A DNA stretch of 56,257 bases, taken from the NCBI GenBank assembly GCA_027604005.1, contig JADGJT010000098.1, positions 9,146 through 65,402 of the forward strand, given 5' to 3'. This stretch comes from Dinochytrium kinnereticum. Its lineage: Eukaryota > Chytridiomycota > Chytridiomycetes > Chytridiales > Chytridiaceae. Positions within the stretch are counted from its first letter, which is position 1; each line of letters opens with the position of its first letter. The notes beneath the pieces were generated by a model that did not search any database, was not told the DNA's origin, and saw only the letters and a list, made by a program, of their open reading frames with translations. The position numbers were made by a program, and so were the translations under genes. Shown piece by piece: positions 1-9,946 of the stretch.

Positions 1-144
1 TTTTTTTTGGGGGGGGGGGGGGGGAGGGGATGGGTAAAGTGTGTGGGGTTTTTTGGTTGATGTATATGCGTGATGAAGGGTTAAATCCCTTCGTTATCTG
101 GTGTATAATGTTAACTTTGCTCCCTTTCTTCTGCTTCACTCCAG

Positions 145-2607
145 ACCACCAATATCCCACCGACGAGAATCCTTTGCCGTCTCCTCCAACCAGATGCGAA
201 AAGAATCCATCGCATCCATCGCTGTCAGCGCCATCAACCAACACTACCAATACCAACAGATTAAAATATCCGTAGCAGACACCACCGACCCAACCAAAAC
301 CTCCCTCCAAGAACCACCTGCCCAACCGCCTTCAACTAACCCCCCATCAAGTCTCTCCACTCAGTCCCCATCACACTTGCATGGACTTCCTGCTATCCTC
401 AGTGAAGCTTCGTTGGACGTTACCACGCAACACACCAACGCATCCCCATCGCCACCAACTGTTCCGCCGGTCGGAGCTGCAAGAGGGAGAAATGAGGGAG
501 ACGCCACATCCTCCCCATTGGGTTCAGAAGAGTGGGACTCTATCACAGAGTTGAACGCTCACCTTCAGATGGTATCGTTGCTGGAGAAGGTTGATCACTG
601 GAATTGGGATATTTTCGATCTCACGCTCGTCTCCAAACATCGACCGTTGTTCACATTGTCGCATTATCTGTTCTTAAAGTCCGATCTTTACAGTAAATTT
701 CAAATTCATCCAGAGGTGTTTTTGAACTTTTTGACGAGGGTTGAGGGGGGGTATAGAAGGGAGGTGCCTTATCATAACTCGGTTCATGCTGCGGATGTGT
801 TGCACGGGGTTGCTTGGTTAAGGGATCGGTGTTTGGAGTTAGTGGAGCCGACGGATTTGGAAACGCTCGCGCTGTATCTTGCGGCTATTGTTCATGACTT
901 TGAGTATGTTTCTTTTTCTTTTTTTTCTTTTATCTCTTTTTTTTGAGGGTGTGGTTTTATTTATGGTCAGATATCTAACAAGTATCTTCTTCTAATAACA
1001 ATTGTCTTCTCCCGCTTTTTAATAGTCACGTAAGTGGTTTGTTTCTCTACTTTTTTTTTTCCAACACCCAACCCCAACCCCAACCCCCTCTCCTACGACG
1101 AAAAAAAAAGAAGCAAAAATAAGAACCACAAACAAACCCCGCCACTTACCCTCCTCTCCCTCACCTCTAAAAAATAAAAACAAAAACAAACAGCCTGGAA
1201 GAAACAACAACTTTCTCATAAACACATCAGACCCTAAAGCAATGCTTTACAACGATCGATCGGTTCTCGAGAATCATCACGTCGCATCTGCTTTCCAGAT
1301 CTTGGTGTCACCAGAATGCAACTTCCTTGCTCATCTGCCTAAAGATGATTACAAGCAGATAAGGGAGATTGTGATTGAGCTCGTGTTGGCGACTGATCTT
1401 CAGACGCAGCATTTCTTGATTTTGAGTATGTTTAAGAATAAGGTTTGGGCAGTTTTTTTCTTTTGTCGTGTCTTTCTTATTCTGGATTTGGGGGCTTGCT
1501 TGTGTTTTGGTTTTGTTTTTTTAAGAAAAGTTGGAAGGGAATGAAGTTGGGAAAGGGAGGGGGTTAATTCTTTGATTAATTGTTTATTAATTGATTTATC
1601 CTTAGGTTTCTCTGACAAAGACTTTTGATCCTGAGGCTGTTCTGGAGGATAAGACTTTGTTGTTCAAGATGATGATCAAGTGTGCTGATGTATCGAATCC
1701 CACAAAGAGCTGGCATTTGTATGAGCAGTGGACTGCTAGGGTGCTTGAGGAATTCTTCTTGCAAGGTGAGTTTTTGCGCAAAAAGTGTAGAATTTATTCT
1801 TGGATGTACCTCGATTCCACTTTTTTTCCCATCATCTTCTCGCTTTTGTGTGGTTTTGTTTTCAAACTTCAACTAATTGAAACTATTAAAGGCGATGCTG
1901 AAAAACTCTATGGAATTCCCGTCTCCCCATATTATGATAGGGATACGGTGAGATTTTTATTGAAACGATAGAACTAACGGTTTCATAGATTTTCGTACCA
2001 GCTTCACAACTGGGCTTCATTGATTTCATTTGTGTTCCACTCTTTGAAGCCTTTGATCTTTTTGCGACCGTTCCATGTGCCCTCGAAGGTAAACGCAACA
2101 TTTGTTATTTTGTTTTCAAAAGCTATATTTTTGTCAGAACTAACATCCTCTCCTGACAAACGAACCGAAAAATTCATTCAATAAGGCTTATACAGCAACC
2201 GCTCCTATTGGATTAAAACCCGTGACGAAGCTCAGAAAAGCGGTACCACCCCAGGCACTCACGGTCCTCTCACCATTCCTTCGAACGCGCCACCCGTCGC
2301 AAGCAACAACAGCAACGCTTCTCAAATTCAAGCAGCTCTTATTCATCCCTCATCTTCTCAACCCCGCCATGCAGGATCTTCCGCGGTTGACATTGATCAG
2401 ATGATGTCGCTTGGGGAGAATCTGCCTTGCCTTGCTGGTGGTGAGGAGGGGGGGTATAGCGCTCGTGCTGCTGCCGACATTTTGGTTGCGAAGACCAGCT
2501 CTATGCCTGCTTTACCGGTTCCTTGGAGCGTTGAGGGGTATGGTAGGGGAGAGGCTGAGAAAAGCAAGAGCGGGTTTTTCTTGAGGGGGTCTGGGGATCA
2601 TGGTTGA
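145..2607 (+). CDS. cyclic-nucleotide phosphodiesterase, class I (5' partial)
   Basis: Hydrolyses cAMP and/or cGMP to the 5'-nucleotide, ending cyclic-nucleotide signals. Exons by splice sites and frame are <145-903, 1026-1029, 1194-1442, 1606-1765, 1892-1947, 1989-2088 and 2186-2607 (TGA). The 5' end is missing: an acceptor (tccag) at 141-144 implies an upstream exon outside the window. The class I catalytic core is recognisable in order: YHNSVHAADVLHG, the metal-binding HDFDHPG, NNNFLINTSDP, LATDLQTQHF, CADVSNPTKSW, and FIDFICVPLFEAF followed by NRSYW. The second metal-binding motif is completed only if a 4-nt exon (TCAC) is included. A Ser/Thr-rich N-terminal linker and an about 130-residue low-complexity tail flank the domain. 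PDE4-like in pattern; substrate preference cannot be read from the sequence. Convergent with the RING-finger gene. Confidence 0.93.
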
Positions 2608-3149
2608 TTTCCTGTGGTTTAGTTTGTTCGTTTTTTTATTTAAGTTTTTTTGTTTGATTGATTCTTTTGATGGGCCTTTCGCAGGGGTTTGGGTGTGGAA
2701 ATGGTTTAAGCTTTCCTGAATTATTATTTTTATTAAATTATTTTTAAACGTCTTGTTTCCGTTTTATTTTTTATTTTTTAAAGAAGTTTTTGAAGTCCTT
2801 TCCCTTTTCCTTGCTCTCTTCCAAACTTTCATAATCGTGTAATTCGGTCTATCCATTTCTTCTTCTTCTTCTTCTTCTTTTTTGCTTCCATCACACTTTC
2901 TTTCTGGACTTTCTTTCTAGATTTTATGTTTATATGGATGCTGGGAATCATTCTCGAGGCCCTATTTCGCAGAATACACATTCGTTGCTATTTAAAAATT
3001 CTTTTTTTGACCAAAAGCGGGTATTCGATCATACACCAGAATGGGCTTGAGTTGTTTTTCCTTGGATTTATAATCATTATGATTGGAGCAAGGTCAATAT
3101 AGCATAAGCATCTCTTGTGTATATATATATATGTATGTTTTTTTGCGAA
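2608..3149. other. intergenic, convergent 3' ends
   Basis: Spacer between the stop codons of two convergent genes. It is T-rich and holds a CTT/TTC microsatellite at about 2857-2880 and a short (AT)n run at 3121-3132. No coding potential with family motifs was seen on either strand. Confidence 0.7.
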
Positions 3150-4582
3150 TCAGTACAGCAAAATAACAATGAATATTAATATTCCTATCATCAAGAAAAC
3201 CCGTGAAATAAAAGCCTGCTGAGCTGCAATGTCTAAAAGGAAAATTACGCAGGAATTAGATTCTTCGTTTGATAAGAGGAAGATAGAGAAGCATACCAGC
3301 GGGCCCTCTTGCTCTGCCACCGACATTATTCCCATAGGTCTACGACAAGAACATACATCAGCATTTCATTAAAGGAAAATTCCAAAGAAATAAACGCACG
3401 AAATGAAGCATGGGCAAAAACCCAAAAGGCCCAAACCCGGCAGCAAAATGGACATTGTTGTGAAATCCTCCTTGAGCCCCTGGGGTTGTGAAATCCATGC
3501 CGAAAGGGAAGAACCCGCCAAACCCAAACCTGGGATTAAAACGGTTACTTGGAGGCGGGGTGGGAGGCCGTTGGCCGGCAGGTCTCTCTGGAATGGGGAT
3601 TTCCGTTTCTCTAAATTGATGGCTGAATCAAAAAAAACTCCCTTACGAGATAAAGTATCTCCATATGATAGGTTTATAAATACGCACCTAGGATCATCTG
3701 TTCTTCCACGAGCATATATGGGGATGAGCTTTGCCTTCTCCAAACCTGCCTTGCAGACGGGGCATGAATTTGAGGCAGGAAGCTTTGATTCCAGCCATCG
3801 ATGCATACACGGCCAACAGAAAAGATGCCTATTTTAAACCATCAAAATGATAAAAACAAGCTGTCGGAGTATTTCAATGGTGTTTGAGCCCTTACCCGCA
3901 TAATGTGACAACAGGATTTGATGCAGTATCTAAGCTAAACAACGAACACAATTCAGAAAAAAAGTGTTAGTTAAAACAAAATTGAAGAACAGAGGGTTAA
4001 TTACCATATGTTGCACTCATACAGGCTCTCTGCAGAATCCGGAGACTCAGCGGGGATTGAAGAGGTTTGTTTACTTTTTTCGGCTTTAGAAGAGGTTGGT
4101 GTCGGTGAAGCCGAGCGGTTGTTAAAAGTAGTCGTAGTGGTAGAGGATGAGGAAGTTGATGGATCAACGGATGATGGATGATATGATGCTGTTGGTGATG
4201 ATGATGGAATGCGACGCGAAGTCCCTGTCCTTGAATCGGAATCATATGTCTCGGTGGAGGAAGTCCCCGAGCTCGCAGACGGGGCGACGATTGGGAGTTG
4301 ATGTCTTAATATCACCCTGCGCTGGCGAAGAGCCGAAGCATCCAAAGAATAGGCATGCCCGCCACGCTTTGTAATAATCATCTCCACCTCTTCATCGTCC
4401 TTTTCACTGGCAGGGCCACCGCTCTGCACTGGGACCCCATCCAGCGCATCCGACGCATCCTCAGTGTGGCCAGTGACTCTGGACTCAGTATGGATTTCGC
4501 CGTCGCTCGTTCGATGGTCGAGCCCCTGTTGCGGCGTTGCCAACTCGCCATCGCCGCAAGTATCTTGACCGCTTGTTGCCAT
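3150..4582 (-). CDS. RNF5/RNF185-like RING-finger E3 ubiquitin ligase, tail-anchored
   Basis: Predicted membrane-anchored ubiquitin ligase of the ERAD type. Exons (minus strand, first to last) are 4582-4005, 3934-3896, 3828-3688, 3583-3400, 3339-3297 and 3232-3150, giving 355 residues with all phases consistent. Splicing reconstructs a C3HC4 RING: ECNICLD, then [14 protein letters not shown], then CPVCKAG, followed by [20 protein letters not shown], which matches the conserved linker after the RING in RNF5/RNF185. The last exon ends in a hydrophobic segment (about 19 residues) and a Tyr, a C-terminal membrane anchor as in the family. It is longer than animal RNF5/185 (about 180-190) because of an about 185-residue Ser/Thr-rich N-terminal region. 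The start chosen is the first in-frame ATG (4582); the open frame continues upstream without an ATG. Confidence 0.88.
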
Positions 4583-4928
4583 CCAGTTGCTCCCACAGAA
4601 ATTGTGTGACGTGTGAAACCTCCCAAAGAACGAGGCTCTACCACCCCTCGCATTCAACGGGCCGCACACCCCTGGCGATCGTTCACCGCCAACGATCAGA
4701 TCACCGCTCGCTGTTGACGACGAGCTGCGATCCGTGCCTAAGCCAGTCACTCTTCTCCTGTCGTGCGTTTCCGTCGCTGCTGCCGCTTATCCTCATTGCA
4801 AGCTCTTTTGTCCAAGTCCTTGTGCAAGATCAGTGCCCCTCTGGCCTTCGACGCTTGCCGCAGAAACGAGACTCAAACAACTGTTGGACGACTATACCAC
4901 GCTAGCTTAGTCTTGGAGAGTCACAGCC
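4583..4928. promoter_or_regulatory. divergent intergenic region (RING ligase / coiled-coil gene)
   Basis: 346 bp between two divergent start codons, so it must hold both promoters and 5' leaders. The reading frame upstream of the RING-ligase ATG stays open for about 170 nt, but starts only at a GTG. No TATA element was recognised with confidence. Confidence 0.5.
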
Positions 4929-7900
4929 ATGGCAGACACTTCAAAAAGCGGCGGCTACTACATAGCTCGTCGTCATTCTCGAGGCTCTCTACCCCGGCAG
5001 GCCGGAAGCAATGGAATACATGGACCTTACCCCGCTATGCCGAATAGTACATCTACCTCCCCTACCAGCTCCTCCGCAACATCTCCTGAAGGTTCTCACC
5101 TACCTAGTCCAGGTCATGGACTGAGTGGCGCTGCAGGGTCATCACTGCCCGACATGAGCGGCAGACCAAAGGAGGAGCTAGTACGGTTGAACTCAAAACT
5201 GGTGGCCGAAGTCAACATCAAGAATAAGATAATCTATGATTTGAAGACAAAGGAGAACTGGCTCGCAGCAGAGGTTTATGCCGTTAAGAAAGCTAAGGGA
5301 AGAGATAACCAAACGGGCGACGAGGATCTAGATCAATCGAAAGCCATTGAAAGGATTCTTGGCGATAAATCAAAGGATCTTGATGAGGCTTCTGTGAAGC
5401 TTTTTCAAACTCTTCTTCATTTTCGCAAGGAGCTATCAAAGGCTAAGTTGGCTGTTGAACAGGTATTTGATTGGAACCCCTTTGATTTTTGATCCGTTCT
5501 TCTTGGCTCCGATTGTAATGGTGGACTAATGTTATGGGGCTTTGATTCCTTGCGCGAAATAGAATGGAAACCTTCTTCGAGAATCCGAGAAAAAGATGTC
5601 GCTAGCGCAAGAAGAACTCACATATTACCGCAACCTTGTACAATCACTCACCAACAATGCGAAAAGCGGGACATCAACATCTGCGCTGACTGATCCTGAA
5701 CGACAGAGATTGCATACACTTGATTCCGCGTTGAAAACCGCCCAGGCGGACATTTCCACACTTCAATCCAAGGTTGCCTTATGGTGCCGTGCATCAAAGA
5801 AGAATCAGGTAAATTCAAGGGATTTTTTTCTATTTATTTGAATAAAATAATCTAACACTGTCGTTTTCAGGAAGCGCGGATCCAAGCCGAGGCTTGCCAA
5901 AAGATGGTGGAGACCGAAGCGTCAACCCTTAGAGGACTTTTGTCTCAATCAAAGGAATCCGAAGACAAGCTAAGACGGCGCATTGGTGACCTCGAAACTG
6001 CCGCCGCTTCTTTAAGAAGCACTGCATCAGCACGAAGCATCGAATCTGGCAATGCCAACGGGATGAATACCGAAGCGGTGGAAGGACGTGTACTGGAACT
6101 TGAGAAGCTGCTTAGAGAGTCTGAGGAAAAGATGAGGGCTAACGAGACTATTTTAGAGGCGGCTCGAAGCCGTATTACCGAGTTTGAGGGAACTATGAGG
6201 GAGGCCTGTGCTACGGTTGATGAGCTTGAGCGAGAGAATGCTGCCCTTGCTGTAGAAGCTCGCGCTGGAGAGGCACGTGCGGCGGAGTTAGAGGTTGAGA
6301 GAGAAAGGGTTCGCGAGCTCCGTAAGGTTGTTGAGGGCCTAAGGGAGGATGTAAAGGGTCTAGACAGTCGCAACAGGGAAATCGAAGAGCGTCACCGCAG
6401 GGACGGTGATGAAACCGTTAGAAGGATGGAAAAGGAGCTTGCAGAAGCCAGAGCGAAGGCAGATGCTCTTCAAGATTCTCTCGAAGATGCCGAATTATCC
6501 AAGTCGGATCTTAAGGACCGATTTAAGGAGCTAATTAACAAAGTCGGAGAACTGGAGGCGGAGATTGAGTCTTCTCGCAAGCGGACGGAGGAGGTAGAGG
6601 AGTCGATGAAGGCGGAGATGGATCGACTTCTTCAATCCAATGAAGAAAGGGAGAGAAGCTTATTAGACGAACGTGATGAGCTTGAAGACCTTCTGAGGAA
6701 GGAGGAGGACGTGTCAAGGCGAATCGAGGCCGAGCTTGAGGAATCATTTTCAAAGATCGAGTCACTTAAATCCGAAATTGCTGCTATCTCTTCAAGTGGT
6801 GCTGAGAGCGAGAAAGCCACAGCCTATCTTATTGCCGAAAAAGAAGAATTGTCTAAGAAGCTTGCCGGAGCCCTCTCTGAATTACAGGACGCAACGCAGA
6901 AATTATCCCTTCTTGAGTCACAGACGGCTGAAATCTCCCAAAGGCTGCGAGAAACCGAAGATCGTGCTTTGAAGGCTGAGTCAGAGAGGGCCGAAGCTAG
7001 CCTACAAATGGACGGGGTCCGTCAGAGACTTGAGCTTTCTACCGACGAGCTTAGTGATCTTGCTGCTCAACTCGAGGAATCAAAAGACGATGTTCGCATT
7101 CTTCAGGATAAGATTGAGAAGTCTACCAAGGAATTGGAAAAGGCTAAGGCTGAAATTGAGAGTCTGAATGTAAATCTTCGGGCCGCTCAAGGTCAAATCG
7201 AGGAGCATGTCGCTGAAAGGCATTATTTTGAGAAAAAAGTAAGGATTCTACATCTTTGCTGAGACAGTTTTTCTCTATTAGACTTCGTATCTCCTTTCCA
7301 TCCTTTTTTTACGTTCGTTCAAACAGAGCCGATATCTGACTTGAACTTCTTCTTTATGTAATTTTTTATCTCCAGATTCTTCAAATGGAAGAAGAGTTAG
7401 AGAAGGCTTCCACAACTGTATTGCAACTTCAAGCTGAGTTAGATTCTAAGAGTCAATCGCTTCGTTCTATCTCATCTTCGGAAGATTCTCAGAAGGCGGA
7501 ACTGGAAGCTCAGCTCTTGAGTGCCACTAGGCGCATTGCGGATTTAGAGTCTCAGGTTAGTTTATCCCCAGTGTTTGTCTATTTCGCTGACTTTCTATCA
7601 CAGCTCTCTTCAATACAAAACGAGAATGCGACTTTAAGAGTGGCTAAAGAGCAGTTAGAGAACGAAAATGTGATGCTGAAAGGAGCTCAAGATCAGCTAG
7701 AGAATGAGCAAAAAGATATAAGGTCGGCAAAGGAACAGCTTGAAAGCGAGATTGGGTTCCTACGGAAAACGCAAGAGCAGCTTGAAAGCGAGATTGGGAT
7801 CCTAAAGGGAACGCAAGAGCAGCTCGAAAAGGATCATGGAATGGTTCGAGAACAGAAAGAGAATATTGAGAAGGATCATGGAATGATCAGAGAAGCAAAA

Positions 7901-9637
7901 GAGAATCTCGAGAAAGAGTATAGTATGATCAGACAAGCAAAGGAACAGCTTGAAAAAGAGCACGGGATGATTCAAGCAGCAAAGGAGCATCTTGAAAGCG
8001 AAAACGGCGTGATTAAAGGCGCAAATGAGCAGCTTGAAGGTGATTTGCTGAAAAAGACAGAAGAAATTCTGCAAGTAAAAAGCAATGCATCTGAAGAAAT
8101 TGATAACCTCCGGAGAGAAATTGATCTTTCGCAGTCAAGGCTACTGGCAATGGAGGAAAAGGTAACGCACACTGGTTTTTTTCTACTTGTCTGCGGTCTT
8201 TCTTAACTTAGCCTGGTAGTTTAAAATGGAGCAAGAGAGGGTGGCTCAGGAAGTTGCTAGAATGGATGCTTCTCTTCATGCTGCACGCTCGATAAACGAA
8301 CAATCATCGTCGGAAGCCTCCACAGCTCTTGATAGCCTTCGAGCACGTTATGAGGTAGACCTTGAAGCGGCGCGCCGTCGCCTAGAGGAGCTGGAAATTG
8401 AGGTTTGTGACTTAAAATATTCTTGTACAGATATGTTTCGTGCTAACTAGCAATATATTTTATAGAAGGTTAACAGAGGCAAAGAAAATGAGGAACTTCT
8501 TTTTACTCTAAGGGAACTCGAGGCGGAGCTGGAGCGTGAAAAGAAAGATTTAAATGAAATGATGGCCGCTCGGGGTGAATTTGAGAATGAAAGGTCAATC
8601 CTTCTTCGTGAGAAGGAAGACGGCGAACGCAAAGTTCATGAGTTGAACGCAATGGTAAAATAACCTTATAACGCACGCCACCTTTAACCATACGAAACTT
8701 CCAGGTTGAAGATGCGATGCAGGAACGCGAAATGCTTGTTAGCTCATTGATGCAGATGGAATCTCAGCTGGAAGAAGCTAGAGGTAACCAAGAAAGACTT
8801 AGCTCATCTGCACAAGAGGCAATGGAGGAGCTTCGTGCGAGGTTGGAAGGCGAGTTAACAGCAACCATGTCGAAGCAAGGCGAGCTAGCCGCTGTCACAA
8901 CACATTTGACCGAACGCTTAAAGGGAATGGAGGAGGAGCTTCAATCTAAGCAACGAACAATTGAAGCCCTAGAAAGTGGCAGAGAGCAGCAGGCTTCTGA
9001 AATGAACGCCAGGATATCGCAGCTTTCAACAGAGGTTCAGCAGCTTTTGGTTCGGGTTAACGAAAGTACGAGCGAAAGAGATTCTGCTTTCTTAAGGCTT
9101 GAGGAGTCCTTGGCAGTAACACAAGATCTGCGTGAAGAGCTTTCAAGCCTTGGGCAAGATTTCGATGAGTTGAATGCTCGTTCTGAAGCTATTGCTCGAG
9201 AAAGAGATGACACGCTCCTTGAGTTGAAGCGTAGCCAGGCTGAGAATATGGAGCTTCGTGATGATGTAAACGCCCTTTCGGATGAACTTTCAAATTCCCA
9301 AAGAGGTCTTGAGAATACGAAGGGAGATGGAGATCAAGCCAAGAAGAAGATCCAGAAGCTTGAAGCCAAGATAGAGGAGCTGCAACAGGTCAACCATTAT
9401 CTTATGTCGCAGCTTCAGAAGTCGGAAGAGCACCTTGATAGCATTGAGCGTGATCTTGGACGTGGGCCCGGCGTGATGGATAGTGTGAAAGAGAGTTTAG
9501 CTTTCCAAGTGAAATCGGCGTTCCAGCAAATCGCTATCATCACGGAGGAGAAGAACCAGTTTGCCCAGGAGAACGCGGCACTTCATCGCAAAGTGGCAAC
9601 GCTGCTTCAGAAACTGGATGGTCATGCGGAAGAGTAA
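4929..9637 (+). CDS. long coiled-coil protein, function unknown
   Basis: Exons 4929-5462, 5563-5808, 5871-7238, 7376-7555, 7604-8161, 8220-8402, 8466-8654 and 8705-9637 encode 1,396 residues. A Ser/Pro/Gly-rich N-terminus (about 1-75) is followed by a conserved-looking segment (EELVRLNSKLVAEVNIKN). After that comes almost uninterrupted Glu/Lys/Leu heptad sequence to the C-terminus: an extended coiled coil like structural, tethering, spindle-pole or septation proteins. It contains ten tandem 14-residue repeats. All seven introns are in phase 0, so every exon is a multiple of three. The 48-bp fourth intron (7556-7603) has no stop and could be retained in frame. No catalytic motif was recognised, and the family cannot be named from composition alone. 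Confidence 0.85.
7643..8062 (+). repeat. tandem 42-bp / 14-residue coiled-coil repeat, ten units
   Basis: Within exon 5 of the coiled-coil gene, a 14-residue unit (two heptads) of the form AKEQLEKEHGMIRE recurs ten times in register. It varies at several positions (for example AKEQLENENVMLKG, TQEQLESEIGILKG, AKENLEKEYSMIRQ). The DNA units have diverged, so this looks like an older expansion rather than a fresh microsatellite. It would extend the coiled coil by about 20 nm if fully helical. Confidence 0.88.
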
Positions 9638-9946
9638 TGCAAGCTATTTTCGCCTTCAGTGGCCTCATTCTCACCATCCTGATACTGAGTTGATTTTCGT
9701 TTTTTTTTTATTTGTTTTTGTTTTTTTTCTTTTCGCTATCCTTCATTCGTCTTCCTTCCGGCTAGCCTATTGTGGTCCGGTTTTCTTTTCATTTTGGCGT
9801 CATATTGACGTGCTCTGCAACTATCCGCCATTTACTTTTATTTAGTAGTATACAAAAAATAAAAAGCACATCTGCATATCTCAACAAACGTTCTAAAAAT
9901 TTTCACCAAATTCAAAATCGTATGTTGAAAGAGAACCGAATAGGCC
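9638..9946. other. convergent intergenic spacer
   Basis: 309 bp between two convergent stop codons. T-rich downstream of the plus gene and A-rich toward the minus gene, consistent with 3' UTRs. No further feature seen. Confidence 0.6.

Noticed and set aside
1..275. Small frame at the window start as a separate gene
   Set aside because: It covers homopolymers and the intron before the first visible phosphodiesterase exon; the acceptor at 141-144 and the continuing PDE frame explain the region.
5945..6373. Minus-strand frames opposite the coiled-coil gene (Ser/Arg-rich)
   Set aside because: Antisense shadows of Glu/Leu/Arg codons, with no motif or splice support.
7643..8062. CRISPR-like array
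   Set aside because: The 42-bp repeats are contiguous, diverged and encode in-frame heptads; there are no spacers.
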